Positions 1 through 9,173 of a stretch of 64,000 nucleotides of DNA are shown here, piece by piece (the first letter of the stretch is position 1; each line of letters opens with the position of its first letter). Source of the stretch: Lepiota brunneoincarnata. Taxonomy: Eukaryota > Basidiomycota > Agaricomycetes > Agaricales > Agaricaceae. The DNA is taken from contig JAEBUN010000059.1 of the NCBI GenBank assembly GCA_023014365.1, positions 93,796-157,795 on the forward strand, given 5' to 3'. Under the pieces are notes generated by a model. That model searched no databases and was not told the DNA's origin. It saw only the letters and a list, made by a program, of their open reading frames with translations. The position numbers and the translations under genes are program-made.

Positions 1-165
1 CCCCATTATAGGAACTGTGGCGGTCCCCATGCTACCCATGACAAGAAGTGTCCATTCTGGCACAAGCATTTTGAAGATGGTTGGGCCAAGAAACATTATC
101 AGGAGGTAGGTGGTTCACCTACTGCCCCTAGGGTCTCACTAACTCAGTCTAGGAGTAATGCCTAG
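1..165 (+). pseudogene. LINE-B1 ORF1 (gag-like) C-terminus with CCHC knuckle
   Basis: Frame 1 is open from the window edge to TAG at 163-165. It contains a zinc-knuckle-like NCGGPHATHDKKCPFW stretch followed by HFEDGWAKKHY, matching the last CCHC and tail of the LINE-A1 gag (CMNCGGAHAASASACPFW, HHFDREW). Such ORF1 proteins bind the LINE RNA in the ribonucleoprotein. The stop overlaps the ORF2 ATG at 158 (ATGCCTAG), suggesting coupled termination-reinitiation. Partial because the window starts here. Confidence 0.75.
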
Positions 166-1098
166 GTTCCTTAATGAGTTATGTATATGCTCTCAGAATG
201 TAAACCATAACTATATTCTGCTGGACTCTTTTCTTGAATTGTATAAAAATGATTTTGACGTCTTTTTCATGCAAGAACTGCCTTGGCAAAACCTAAGGAA
301 GGCTCCCTCTACCATTTCTAGGGATGGTAAGGGTGTTGTTGGCATGCCACTCCATCTGGAGTGGATGTGCATCTAGAATCCACAGCTAGGCAACTTGTCC
401 CCACGAGTGCTGGCTTACGTCCACTTGAGGCTGAAACTCTTGTGACTGTCCCTCCGTAGGGACTTGGTTGATCACTGTGACATAATGGTTGTGTCCATGT
501 GGCAAGGGAGGCACACCTATAATCTCATGAACATCTACTCAGATGACTGCTACACTGCCATTCTGGCTCTTCGGGAGCTGGTGGATTCCCTGCCTGCCAT
601 GACTTACATGGCAGGTGACTTCAATTGCCACTCAGAGTGGTGGGATCCAAATTGGGTCTCACATCCAGGGGTCGCCCAATCTCTCTTGGAGGTTGGGATG
701 GATCTGGGACTTGATTTGGTGCTTCTGGTGGTTCCAGGCCTGACTCACTTCCCACACGATTCAAATCTTTCACTGTCGGTAATTGATCTTGTTTTCCTCC
801 CAATGGCCCAAGATCTTGATCTCAGGCCCCTGATCGATCTTGAGAAGCATGGCCCTTCAGATCATGCTCCTCTGACTCTGGTTCTTCTGGTCACTCGTTT
901 CATGACTAGTGTGATCTGTCAAGTTCTGAAGCCTGATAGCAACAGGGAGTCAAAGTTTGTGGCACAGGTATGTGAGGGGCTGGCTGCCCTTGGACACCCC
1001 TGTGGAGGTGGAGCTTGTGGCTTTGGCTGTAGCTTGTATCATCTCCCAGGCCTGGGATGCCTTCTCTGAGGAGGTGTTCATGGTTGGATGGTCCAATC
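158..1098 (+). pseudogene. LINE-B1 ORF2 N-terminus: AP-like endonuclease domain
   Basis: Starts at ATG 158 (overlapping the ORF1 stop) and reads in one frame through nonsense codons at 374-376 (TAG) and 443-445 (TGA). A frameshift near 985 moves the tail into another frame (SQAWDAFSEEV). The endonuclease/exonuclease/phosphatase fold is marked by an N-terminal SQNVN start, the catalytic GDFNCHS motif near 613-633 and SDHAPL near 857-874. This domain nicks target DNA to prime reverse transcription. The reading continues at 9010 after LINE-A1; the sequence stops at the VGWSN motif exactly at the TSD. Confidence 0.8.
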
Positions 1099-1458
1099 TT
1101 TTTTTTTTTTTTTCTTTAAATCTCCAATTTATAATGCGGGCCACATAGGGAGGCCACATGCAGCTACTAACTACGGTACAACCCAAGCTGTAAGCTACAG
1201 GGTATCTGTACATACAACGCATGACCATGGATGCGGGCATGCATTTCCCCATGCCCAGGACGAAGCTGCCCCGAATGAACAGAGGTGGGAAGACGGCTGC
1301 CACCCAGCATGTGGCGCAGGAGCCAAACTGGAGCGAGGTCCCCCCCCTTATTGGGGGTTAGGGGTCAATTCCCATGTAAATCCCTACATGCCATCCGAAG
1401 GCAGCGGGGGAATAACCAACGCCCTGGCCCAGACCCAACCAGGCGCCAGGCAGAGCCA

Positions 1459-3842
1459 CTAGCCGATACCCCCCGGGGGGGGCCCGGCCCTCTCAGCAAA
1501 TGTAAATGCAGTCAGCAACGCCTCAAGGAAAGCAATGAGGGCCTCGACCGTAGCCGGGACTCCCACCATGGAGTGCCTAGGGCAGCTCTGGAACACATGC
1601 TCACAAGTTTCCTCCCAAAACCCGCAGTGACAGGAATAATTTTCCTGTGGGAAAAAACGCCTCCGATAGCTCCCTATCGGCACATGGTTAAGAATAGCAT
1701 GTGTCATCCGGGCCATTACTGACACCAAATGAGCGTGCGGGATCCAGGCCCCACCATGGAGATATGTGGGCTGCAGGGGACAGTCATCATCCCTGGCGAG
1801 CTGGAGGAAACCATGCCCATGATAGTCAGGATCCTGGAATGAATCGATCTAGCGGTCCTGACACGAACGTACTTCCTCCTTACGGAGGTAGTCAAGTGAG
1901 GCCCAGGGGTGAGCCCCTACCCCAACAGGAGGCAACAACCTAGCAAAGTCATGCACCTGAGTATGGAAAGGCCACTTCACACACGAAGGAACCTCCCAGA
2001 AGTGGACCGAGTGGGCCGGGCTCCTGGCAAACCACTCGGCGAGAAGGTAGCAGACCACCAAGGAATGACCCTGGGTGGAGTGCACCAATGGGTCCACTGC
2101 CCGCCTGGCCAAAGCCAACGAGTTGTGGAACAGGACAAGACCAGCGGTGCCCTTGACAGAAACTGCCTTGGACACCGCAAGCTGGATAGCAAAAAGCTCA
2201 GCCTCAGGAGCTGTAACCTTTCCCCCTGGGAGCCAGACCGCATGGATGCAGCCCAGCCCCTGGAAAATTTGGGCAGCCAAAACTGCCTGGTGGACCCGAC
2301 AGGGCGGCAGACTTGCATCCGTCGCCGCCGCCAGAACCCCCAGATTGGCCTGCGCCTGAGCAAGAACTTGGTCGAGAGCTGCGACATGGGCTGCAAGAGC
2401 GTCCTCCACCCCCCGGTTGTATGAGTGGAAGTGAACCCTCCCCAGGTACACATCCAAGAGATGGCACCCTGGCCAAGCCTCTGGCACAACAGCATTGAAA
2501 GGCCCGGCAAGGGCGGCTAGACGCTGGTTAGCATTGACAACAGGCCCCTTCACCTTGATCAACTTGTGGGGAGGGAGCCTGGCTATGGACCGGACATGAG
2601 ACTGGAGATCGCTGCTGTAGCCCCAGCTAAGGAGGGCATGAATGGGATGGCCCAGGGCAAGCGTGGCATACCGCAACTCAGCATGATCATGAAGCTTCCA
2701 GAGATGAAGATGAATGGGGATCAGGCCCGCGATGGCCCCAACCCCCCCATTGGGTGACGTCCTAAAGGCGCCTGTAATCCAGAGTGCAGCCTGATGCTGC
2801 ATCCGGCAAAGGTGGTCCAGAGTGCCCTTACACCTGGCACCCTGGTAATACCACAAGCGGAAGCCATACATGGCAATAGGAACCACACATGACTGATACA
2901 AAAGGTGCTTCTGGTCTGGCAGAAGCCCCTGGACAGAGTTGCCAAGCATTCCCATAGCCTTGACTGTGGAAATAGCCTTGGTAGAATAGAACCAAACATG
3001 CTCCTTAAACGTAAGGGCACAATCGAAGTAGAAGCCCAAGTACCTCCAATAGGTTTTGGGCTGAAGGAGAGTAGCACCAGTGAACAGGGGAAACCTCAAG
3101 TCCACCAGGGGATTCTCACTGGAACGATCCCATGAGAAATGGAAGAGTTTGGACTTGTTGTGCTCCACGACAAGTGCGAACCGAGTAAAGGTGTCATAGA
3201 CAACCTTGTAAGATCTGCAGAGCAGGACGCAGTTAGCGTCCAGGTCCCAGGCCTATGCCATGATGGTACCATCATTGACATAAGACAGGAGTGAGAGGCC
3301 TGGCTGAGGGAGCCCCGGCTTGATAATATACATGGCCGGAGCCAGATAGAGGCCAGACAGAACGGGTGAGAGGGCAGACCCCTGGCCCACCCCCACCTCC
3401 GCCCGGAATGGCTCAGACAGGAAGGAGTTCCAAGCATAGCTGGTAAACCTTCCTGTGAGATATGAAGTGAAGAACCTGCCCACACAAGGGGAAAACCCCT
3501 GCCAGGCAAGAATTGTGAGAAGCATCCCATGGTTCAGGGATGGGAAGAACTGTGTGATGTTGAAGGCGAGAACACTCGTCTTCAACCTGCAAGCCCACCT
3601 GGCATGGACTAAGTACACAAGGTAGGTGCCAGCATCTTTGGTGGACTGCTGGATCACACCGCCGAACTGGTTCGGATGGAACATGCCAAACTTGACAGCC
3701 TCAAACTGCAAGCGGCACAAGATCATTTTCTCGATAAGCTTACCAAGAGTATTGAGAAGGACAATTGGCCTGAATGCCTTCGGAGTAGCATAGGAGGGCT
3801 TGCCAGGCTTCAGTATGATAACTGACACGCTTTCCTTAAAGT
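1459..3842 (-). pseudogene. LINE-A1 ORF2: RT, RNase H and terminal CCHC
   Basis: One frame covers 3842 to 1459 with two nonsense codons (TAG at 3255-3253, where LINE-A4 has CAG; TAG at 1851-1849, where LINE-A2 has TGG). RT motifs in order: KPGKPSY, RPIVLLNTLGKLIEK, FNITQFFPSLNH, GVGQGSALSPVLSGLYLAP, then YVNDGT where the family has YVDDGT, so a catalytic Asp is lost. The RNase H region has TDASLPP and EAELFAIQLAV, with the third Asp changed (LFHNSLA; LINE-A4 has LFTDSMA). The C-terminal zinc finger is CHCGFWEETCEHVFQSC. Dead copy. Confidence 0.85.
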
Positions 3843-4103
3843 GACAATGTTGCACTGCAAAATCATTTCATTTGTGAAATCACTAGCTAATAAAGTAACT
3901 AACTCTCCATTACTGAATAATATCAGTATATGGCCATGGTCAGACACTGGGTGCGAGAGATTTAGAATACTATCTAAAATATGTGAAGGCAGACATCTCA
4001 GAAACAGAACCAGAACACCCAGACAAGTAAAAGTGATGTTAACTAACTTATGGGTGACAAGGCTATGGAAGAATGACTCTGGTATGAATGTACCTGAGCA
4101 TTG

Positions 4104-4115
4104 TATCTGATACCG
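4104..4115 (-). promoter_or_regulatory. Putative primer-binding site (initiator Met tRNA-like)
   Basis: The minus strand directly after the LTR-like end reads CGGTATCAGATA, sharing GGTATCAGA with the usual tRNA-iMet primer site of Ty1/copia elements. This sets the orientation of the block as minus. Confidence 0.45.
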
Positions 4116-5489
4116 TGTTAACTAAGATATTAGTTAAGATACTCATAACTGCACAAAAAAACCCATTTCTTTGCCTCTGCCCTAGAAAGCGGATGAGTCG
4201 CAACACCTATGTCATCTGGATGGTACCTAGTCATAATAACAGGTCCAGGAGTGAATCTTGACAAAAGAATGTAGGGATTAGCTGAATGCCCTGACAAGAA
4301 TGTCCCCTTGAAACGGTTCTGATGATATTGAAACCTAAGGGATCAAATGGGGGTATCCCAGAGGGTACTCAGGGAAGAATGCCCCCTCATAGAAACAAAA
4401 AGAGATCAGAAATGATAAACTAGAAAATGAAGATTGATAAGAATAGAATAAGCTAATTAATTCTAGTGTTAGTCTACTACCTGAAGACTATGGAAGTGGA
4501 CTTTAGAACATTAGGGTTGAAAAGCTCAGGTGTGGAGAGTCCAAGAATAAAATAAAAACCAATAGATAAATGTTAGTGAGGAAACTTGCTAACCCAGCTG
4601 GCTGTGATATAAATAGCCAGGCACCTAGGGAGCAAGTCCCTGAGAGCAAATTGATGTCGCTGATATCAGAACTCCTAGAATGATGCTCCTAAATGATGAG
4701 GAGACAATAAAATGATGAAGCTGAAGGCTTGTTTCAGGTATACCCATAAGTTAATTGTATATTGTTATAAAAACTTGTCTGTAAATTACATGGGAGGGAA
4801 GAAACCACTTGCCTATTTCCCCCCCTGATTGTATGGTCGATTAGGATAGGAATATAAAGCAATTTTACGCGATTTTCTTCGGTCATAAGACCCCCAGAGA
4901 CTTAAAGAGTTATACTCTTTAAAACCAGACCCTTTGAAACGATTGAGATATTGACAGACCCTTCTGCTTGACTCGAGAACTGAATACAAGTTGCTACACC
5001 TCTTCTGTTCTTAAGTAGAAAGTTCACTAACTTCCGTTTCTTTGGGTTCCTCTTAGAGGCCTTGCCTCAGAAGTATACCATTGAATTGTAGAGCTGTTTA
5101 ATTGAGAAGCGAACATAGTATGCTAGGGCCCGTTGAAAACGCTGTCCACTAGGTCTATCTAATCTACAGATACTTACTGCAGGAGCTCGCTAGCAGCCTG
5201 TCTCACTGAGTAGTATAAAAGTTTCATTGCCTTGTTCAGAAGCTGTAGTGTGCTAGGGCCCGTTAGATAATGCTGTCTGCTAGGCCTACTAGCTTAAAGA
5301 CACTTACTGCAGGAGCTTGTCAAAAGCCTGTCTCGCTGGGTAGTGTAAATTTACAGTATTGTCAAGAGAAAAGGATATAGTACGCTAGGGCCCATTAGAA
5401 CACGTTGTCTGCTAGGTCTATGGAGGTTCACTGATTGCGAAAGCTTGCATTTTGCCTGACTTATCGAATTGTGAAGATATTAGTTAACA
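4116..5489 (-). repeat. LTR-like block (Ty1/copia-type candidate)
   Basis: 1374 bp bounded by perfect 10-bp inverted termini, TGTTAACTAA at 4116 and TTAGTTAACA ending at 5489. The minus strand immediately past the 4116 end reads a tRNA-iMet-like primer site. Contains 2.4 tandem ~131-bp units. No matching 5-bp duplication flanks this block itself, consistent with it being the 5' LTR of a truncated element rather than a solo LTR. No coding sequence seen. Confidence 0.5.
5116..5432. repeat. Tandem repeat, ~131-bp unit x 2.4
   Basis: Units start at 5116, 5246 and 5378, each opening with TAGTRYGCTAGGGCCCRTT and sharing CTTACTGCAGGAGCT and AGCCTGTCTC. Lies within the LTR-like block; no coding potential seen. 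Confidence 0.85.
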
Positions 5490-5698
5490 TATTATATAGT
5501 AACGACCGTCAAAGTTCCCATTGTATTCAGATAGAACAACTGTCTGTCTGGTGGAGACTAAGAGAATAACGTACCAAAACCCTAAAAACACTAGAATTGA
5601 ATATATTTCTGGAGATCTGTGACAACCTCTCCCCCATGAACTTATAAAGTCAGAGTTAGCGAACCTGTTAACGAACTTTGTTTTCAATCTTGTAAAGT

Positions 5699-7211
5699 AA
5701 TCCGCATTTCAACGAGGCCAATGCCTGCACTCCATGCAGGCATTGGTGATCCAACAGACCAAACGGGTAGCTGTTGGGCCCACCAGAACGGATTTGAGGT
5801 GCATCCACGTGACATGGTCCGGACCGGGCAAAGACAGAGAGGAGCACGTGTGCAGAGCCTTGTGCATCTCCAAGTCGGAGAAGACTGGCCACTCCCATGG
5901 TAGGAGTGGATCGATCTGATCAAGAACCCTGACATCGATTGGATGATTGTTGGCAGTGTTGTAAGAGCCGTAGAGCCCTTCCCAGAGCTCCTTGAGGGTG
6001 TTGCAGGGGCAATCGCGATAGCGGATCGCCTTGCAGGGAGGCAACTTGCGTGCCCTGACCCAATCCATCAGGTCCCAGGGGCGCTTGTTGGTAGAAGCAA
6101 TCTCCTTGATATGCTCATCGAAGAACTTGCGCTTGGAGGCCCTCCAGGTCCACTTAAATGTGCAAGCATCCTCTTGGTCCTGAGACTGAGAGTACACCAC
6201 ATAAGTGTGAGAGCACTTGTCATCCCACCATGGTTTAGACCATGAGATGACACAGATCTCCTTGGAGTGGGCAAGCCATGCCTTGGAGAAGACTGCAGAG
6301 ATAGCCAGGGCTACCTTGTTGATCCTGCCGGATGAGCCCAGGTCCAGAAAATCCAGACCCATGAGCCCTGTTGAGACCTTGGCTAGGAACTCAGCCTCCT
6401 CGTCTGAGTCCCGCTTCAGCAAGCGCCTGGGCACAGCCTCCTTGAAGGCTTCCAGAGGGACAGCAATCCAAAGGGGGCAATGGTCAGATTGACCCCGCAG
6501 ATTGGGACACCATGTGGGAAGCGGCAAATGGCCTGCAGTCGCCCTTGCAAACACAAGGTTGATCACAGTAGAAGCAAGCCCCTCCTCAAAGGGGAAGTGT
6601 GTGGGGCTGGGGTTCTTGGGAAGCGAGAGATCCAGGCCCAATGAATCAGCTGTTTCCAGCAGGGAGGCAGCAGCAGCAGGGTTGTGGGGAGTCCATGGGT
6701 CCCACTGCGGTGAGCGGCAGTTAAAGTCCCCCGACATGAGGGTGCACTGCAGGAGAGAGTCAACCGCATCCGCCAGATAGTGGATGCCTGACTGCCTGTC
6801 ATCTTAGTAGACATTGAGAAAGTACATGGCCTCCCCATGCAAGAACATGGAGATGGCCATGATGTCACAATGATTGACGACATCACGTTGAAGCGAGGGT
6901 TGGAGCCACATCATCTGGTTATGTACATATGCCATAACCTGAGGAGGTTGATCAGGGGAAGAAGGAGGGTGGAACAAGCACAGCCACTCCAGATGCTTGG
7001 GCACCCCAACAACCTCATCCCCATCAGGGTCAGAGGAGGATGGAACATGACGAATGGAGTGCCAGGGCGGCTCCTGCAATAGGAACATATCCACGTCATC
7101 CTTGAATTGTTCAAGTAAAGTGTCTACAAGAATGTAACTATGAAATACATTCTGAGACCAGATACGACAAGCCCACCTCAATCTCCTAGGTCCCTGACAG
7201 TCCCTATTCAT
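5699..7211 (-). pseudogene. LINE-A1 ORF2 N-terminus: endonuclease and linker (downstream copy)
   Basis: ATG at 7211-7209 overlaps the gag-fragment stop (ATGA). One frame runs to about 5699, interrupted by a stop at 6806-6804. Features: SQNVFHSYILVDTLLEQF at the start, LLQEPPW, GDFNC near 6735, and QSDHCPLW near 6500. The linker ends with PWWDDKC, KRKFFDEHIKEIAS, GPDHVTW and CRHWP. The frame then passes a TGA, just after HWPR, and DYF before the 3843-5693 insertion; the RT continues at 3842. The first half belongs to the ~970-bp duplicated unit. Confidence 0.8.
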
Positions 7212-7676
7212 TGGGGTAAGCGAGGTTGATGTGGTGGGGAACGAACCCTTACTGGAGAATCGTACCGGCACTCAATCCACTCCTGATCAAAGTGGTGAGC
7301 CCAGAATGGGCAGGCCAAAGCCAAAGCAGCATGAGCACTACCGCAATTCACACACACAGGCACGTGGGGGCAGGGGCGGTCAGCGGGGGTGGGGGCAATG
7401 GGCGGCCTGTGATTGGGCTGGCCCTTGCAGCATGAGGCAAATGCCCAATGGTTAGTCGGGGAATGCGGAATGCCACAATGCAAGCAGCGGATAGCCTCGC
7501 GTCAGCAGGCTAAAGAGGGGTGCCTCCACTTCCAGCAGTGCTGGCAGAGGGGGACGCTGGGGTTGGCCTTCACAGGGATTATCCTGCATGGAGTGCCATT
7601 GATAGTGATGACGCATTGTGAGACTGTCACGTTGGAGCCCTGTTGGGAGTCCCAGATCTCAAAGAACATGGTGGCC
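7208..7676 (-). pseudogene. LINE-A1 gag fragment (duplicated copy)
   Basis: Second copy of the gag C-terminus created by the tandem duplication. Reads FFEIWDSQQGSN, then a CQHCWKWRHPSLAC knuckle, a stop at about 7501, CLHC, and CVNCGSAHAALALACPFW, ending at TGA 7210-7208. In this copy the frame is continuous with the upstream endonuclease fragment, giving a 110-codon chimeric frame at 7831-7502. Not expected to function. Confidence 0.75.
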
Positions 7677-8182
7677 TGCGGTGAGTGGCAGTTAAAGTCC
7701 CCCAACATGAGGGCACACTGTGGGAGAGAGTCAATGGCATCTGCCAAATAGCGGATGCCTGACTGCCTGTTGTCCGAGTAGATGTTGAGGAAGTACATGG
7801 CCTCCCCATGCAAGAACATGGAGATGGCCATGATGTCATGATGATCGACAACATCACGTTGAAGCGAGGGTCAGAGCCACATCATCCGGTTATGTACATA
7901 TGCCATAACCCGAGGAGGTTGATTTGGGGAAGAAGGAGGGTGAAACAAGCACAGCCACTCTGGATGCTTGGGCGCCCTAACAACCTCATCCCCACCAGGG
8001 TCAGAGGAGGACAGAACGTGATGAATGGAACGCCAGGGCGGCTCCTGTAGTAGGAACATATCCACATCATCCTTGAATTGTTTGAGTAAAGTGTCTACAA
8101 GAATGTAACTATGAAATACATTCTGAGACCAGATACGACAAGCCTGCCTCAATCTCCTAGGTCCCTGATGGTCCCTATTCAT
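7677..8182 (-). pseudogene. LINE-A1 ORF2 N-terminus (upstream duplicated copy, truncated)
   Basis: Starts at ATG 8182-8180, overlapping the gag TGA by the ATGA tetranucleotide. Reads MNRDHQGPRRLRQ, SQNVFHSYILVDTLLKQF, LLQEPPW and stops being endonuclease at GDFNCHSPQ, where the duplication joint returns to gag. A stop or frame break is present near 7871. This copy explains why one LINE has two endonuclease starts. Confidence 0.7.
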
Positions 8183-9009
8183 TGGGGTAAGCAAGGTTGA
8201 TGCGGTGGGGAACGAACCCTTACCGGAGAATCGTACCGGTGCTTGATCCACTCCCGATCAAAGTGGTGAGCCCAGAATGGGCAGGCTGAAGCTGAAGCAG
8301 CGTGAGCACCGCCGCAATTCATGCACACAGGCACGTGGGGGCAGGGGTGGTCAGTGGGGGTGGGGGCAATGGGTGGCCTGTGATTGGGCTGGCCCTTGCA
8401 GCATGAGGCAAATGCCCAATGGTTAGTCAGGGAATGCAGACCGCTGCAATGCAAGCAGCAGATAGCCTTGCATTGGCAGGCTAAAGAGGGGTGCCCCCAC
8501 TTCCAGCAGCGCTGGCAGAGGGGGACGCTGGGGTTGGCCTTGGCAGGGATTATCCTGCATGGAGTGCCATCGATAGTGATGACGCGTCGTGAGACCGTCT
8601 TCGTGTTGGAGCCCTGTTGGGAGTCCCAGATCTCAAAGAACACGGTGGCCATGTCAGTGGCCCTTGAGTTCTTGATGATGTGCGGCCTAGTAGCCAGTAT
8701 GAAGTACTCAGACCACACAGAGCACTGCATGGCCTCGACAACCCTGTCGGGCATGAGCCAGGGCTGACCACCCCGGAACATAGGCGCGTCGAGGAGCTTG
8801 AGGTAGCTCTTCGAGTGAGGAAGGTTTGCATCCATGATGGCCTGAGGCCAGTTTGCATGGACCGCGTTCCTGATAGTGCCAATGTCCAGTTCACTAGGCA
8901 CAGCAGTGGTGTAGCAAGCTACATGTGCGTCCATCTGCTGGACCCACTCAATACGAACGAGCGAGCCTGCAGAAGCTAGAGTGGCGGCAGCTGTTGATGA
9001 GTTGGACAA
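8179..9009 (-). pseudogene. LINE-A1 ORF1 (gag-like), 5'-truncated
   Basis: Open from the truncation point (about 9009) to TGA 8181-8179, about 277 codons. Reads SNSSTAAATLASAG, then a DAPMFRGGQPWLMP region, then zinc-binding motifs CQRCWKWGHPSLAC, CLHCSGLHSLTNHWAFASC and CMNCGGAHAASASACPFW. It would coat LINE RNA. The open frame continues upstream over LINE-B1 to 9234, but that part is antisense LINE-B sequence and not gag. No ATG for the true N-terminus remains. Confidence 0.75.
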
Positions 9010-9173
9010 TCCAATCCATGGTGGAATGATGACTGTACCACAGCCATTCAGATGTACCAGGCGGCCCCCTTGGGGGAAGCATGGTTTGAGTTCCAGCGGA
9101 TCATTAAGACCATCAAACGCAAGTTCTTCAATGAGAAGATTGAGGAAATTGCTTCTGTGAACAAGCATCCCTG
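9010..9173 (+). pseudogene. LINE-B1 ORF2 linker segment
   Basis: Resumes the LINE-B1 protein after LINE-A1: NPWWNDDCTTAIQMYQ, then KRKFFNEKIEEIASVNKHP. It ends in the 15-bp TSD (9159-9173) of LINE-B2. The next codons of LINE-B1 are at 12525. Confidence 0.8.

Larger units (their letters stand above)
3843..5693. mobile_element. 1.85-kb insertion containing an LTR block, inside LINE-A1 ORF2
   Basis: AAAGT flanks it at 3838-3842 and 5694-5698. Deleting one copy restores the LINE-A1 reading frame through DYF/KES, matching the HWPDYFKES of LINE-B, so this is an insertion. The outer ends are imperfect inverted repeats (minus strand ACAAGATTG and CAACATTGT). Inside is a 1374-bp palindrome-ended LTR-like block (4116-5489). 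Between 5490 and 5693 the minus strand has a purine tract (5635-5626) followed by a TGTCACAG start, like a Ty3 3' end. The nature of the outer element is unclear: a composite LTR relic or a DNA element carrying one. Confidence 0.5.
6706..8650 (-). repeat. Tandem duplication (~970 bp x 2) across the gag/endonuclease junction
   Basis: Units 6706-7676 and 7677-8650 align at an offset of 971-974 bp, each containing the end of gag, the ATGA overlap and the start of the endonuclease as far as GDFNC. The novel joint near 7676/7677 fuses GDFNCHSPQ directly to gag sequence FFEIWDSQQG. The units are similar but not identical, so the duplication is not very recent. Confidence 0.9.
1099..9009 (-). mobile_element. 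LINE-A1: 5'-truncated LINE inserted antisense in LINE-B1
   Basis: The poly(A) tail appears as a T run at 1099-1113 and the 5' end is truncated inside gag near 9009. TCCAATC is duplicated at 1092-1098 and 9010-9016, and the LINE-B1 protein resumes precisely after it. Contents on the minus strand: gag, endonuclease, RT, RNase H, terminal CCHC, 3' UTR (1458-1114). It carries a ~970-bp tandem duplication (6706-8650) and a 1.85-kb insertion (3843-5693). Removing both leaves about 5.1 kb. LINE-A and LINE-B are related but clearly different families. Confidence 0.85.

Noticed and set aside
1708..2476. Several plus- and minus-strand frames in 1.7-2.5 kb as host genes
   Set aside because: They overlap the LINE-A1 RNase H frame in other phases and show Pro/Arg-biased shadow translation.
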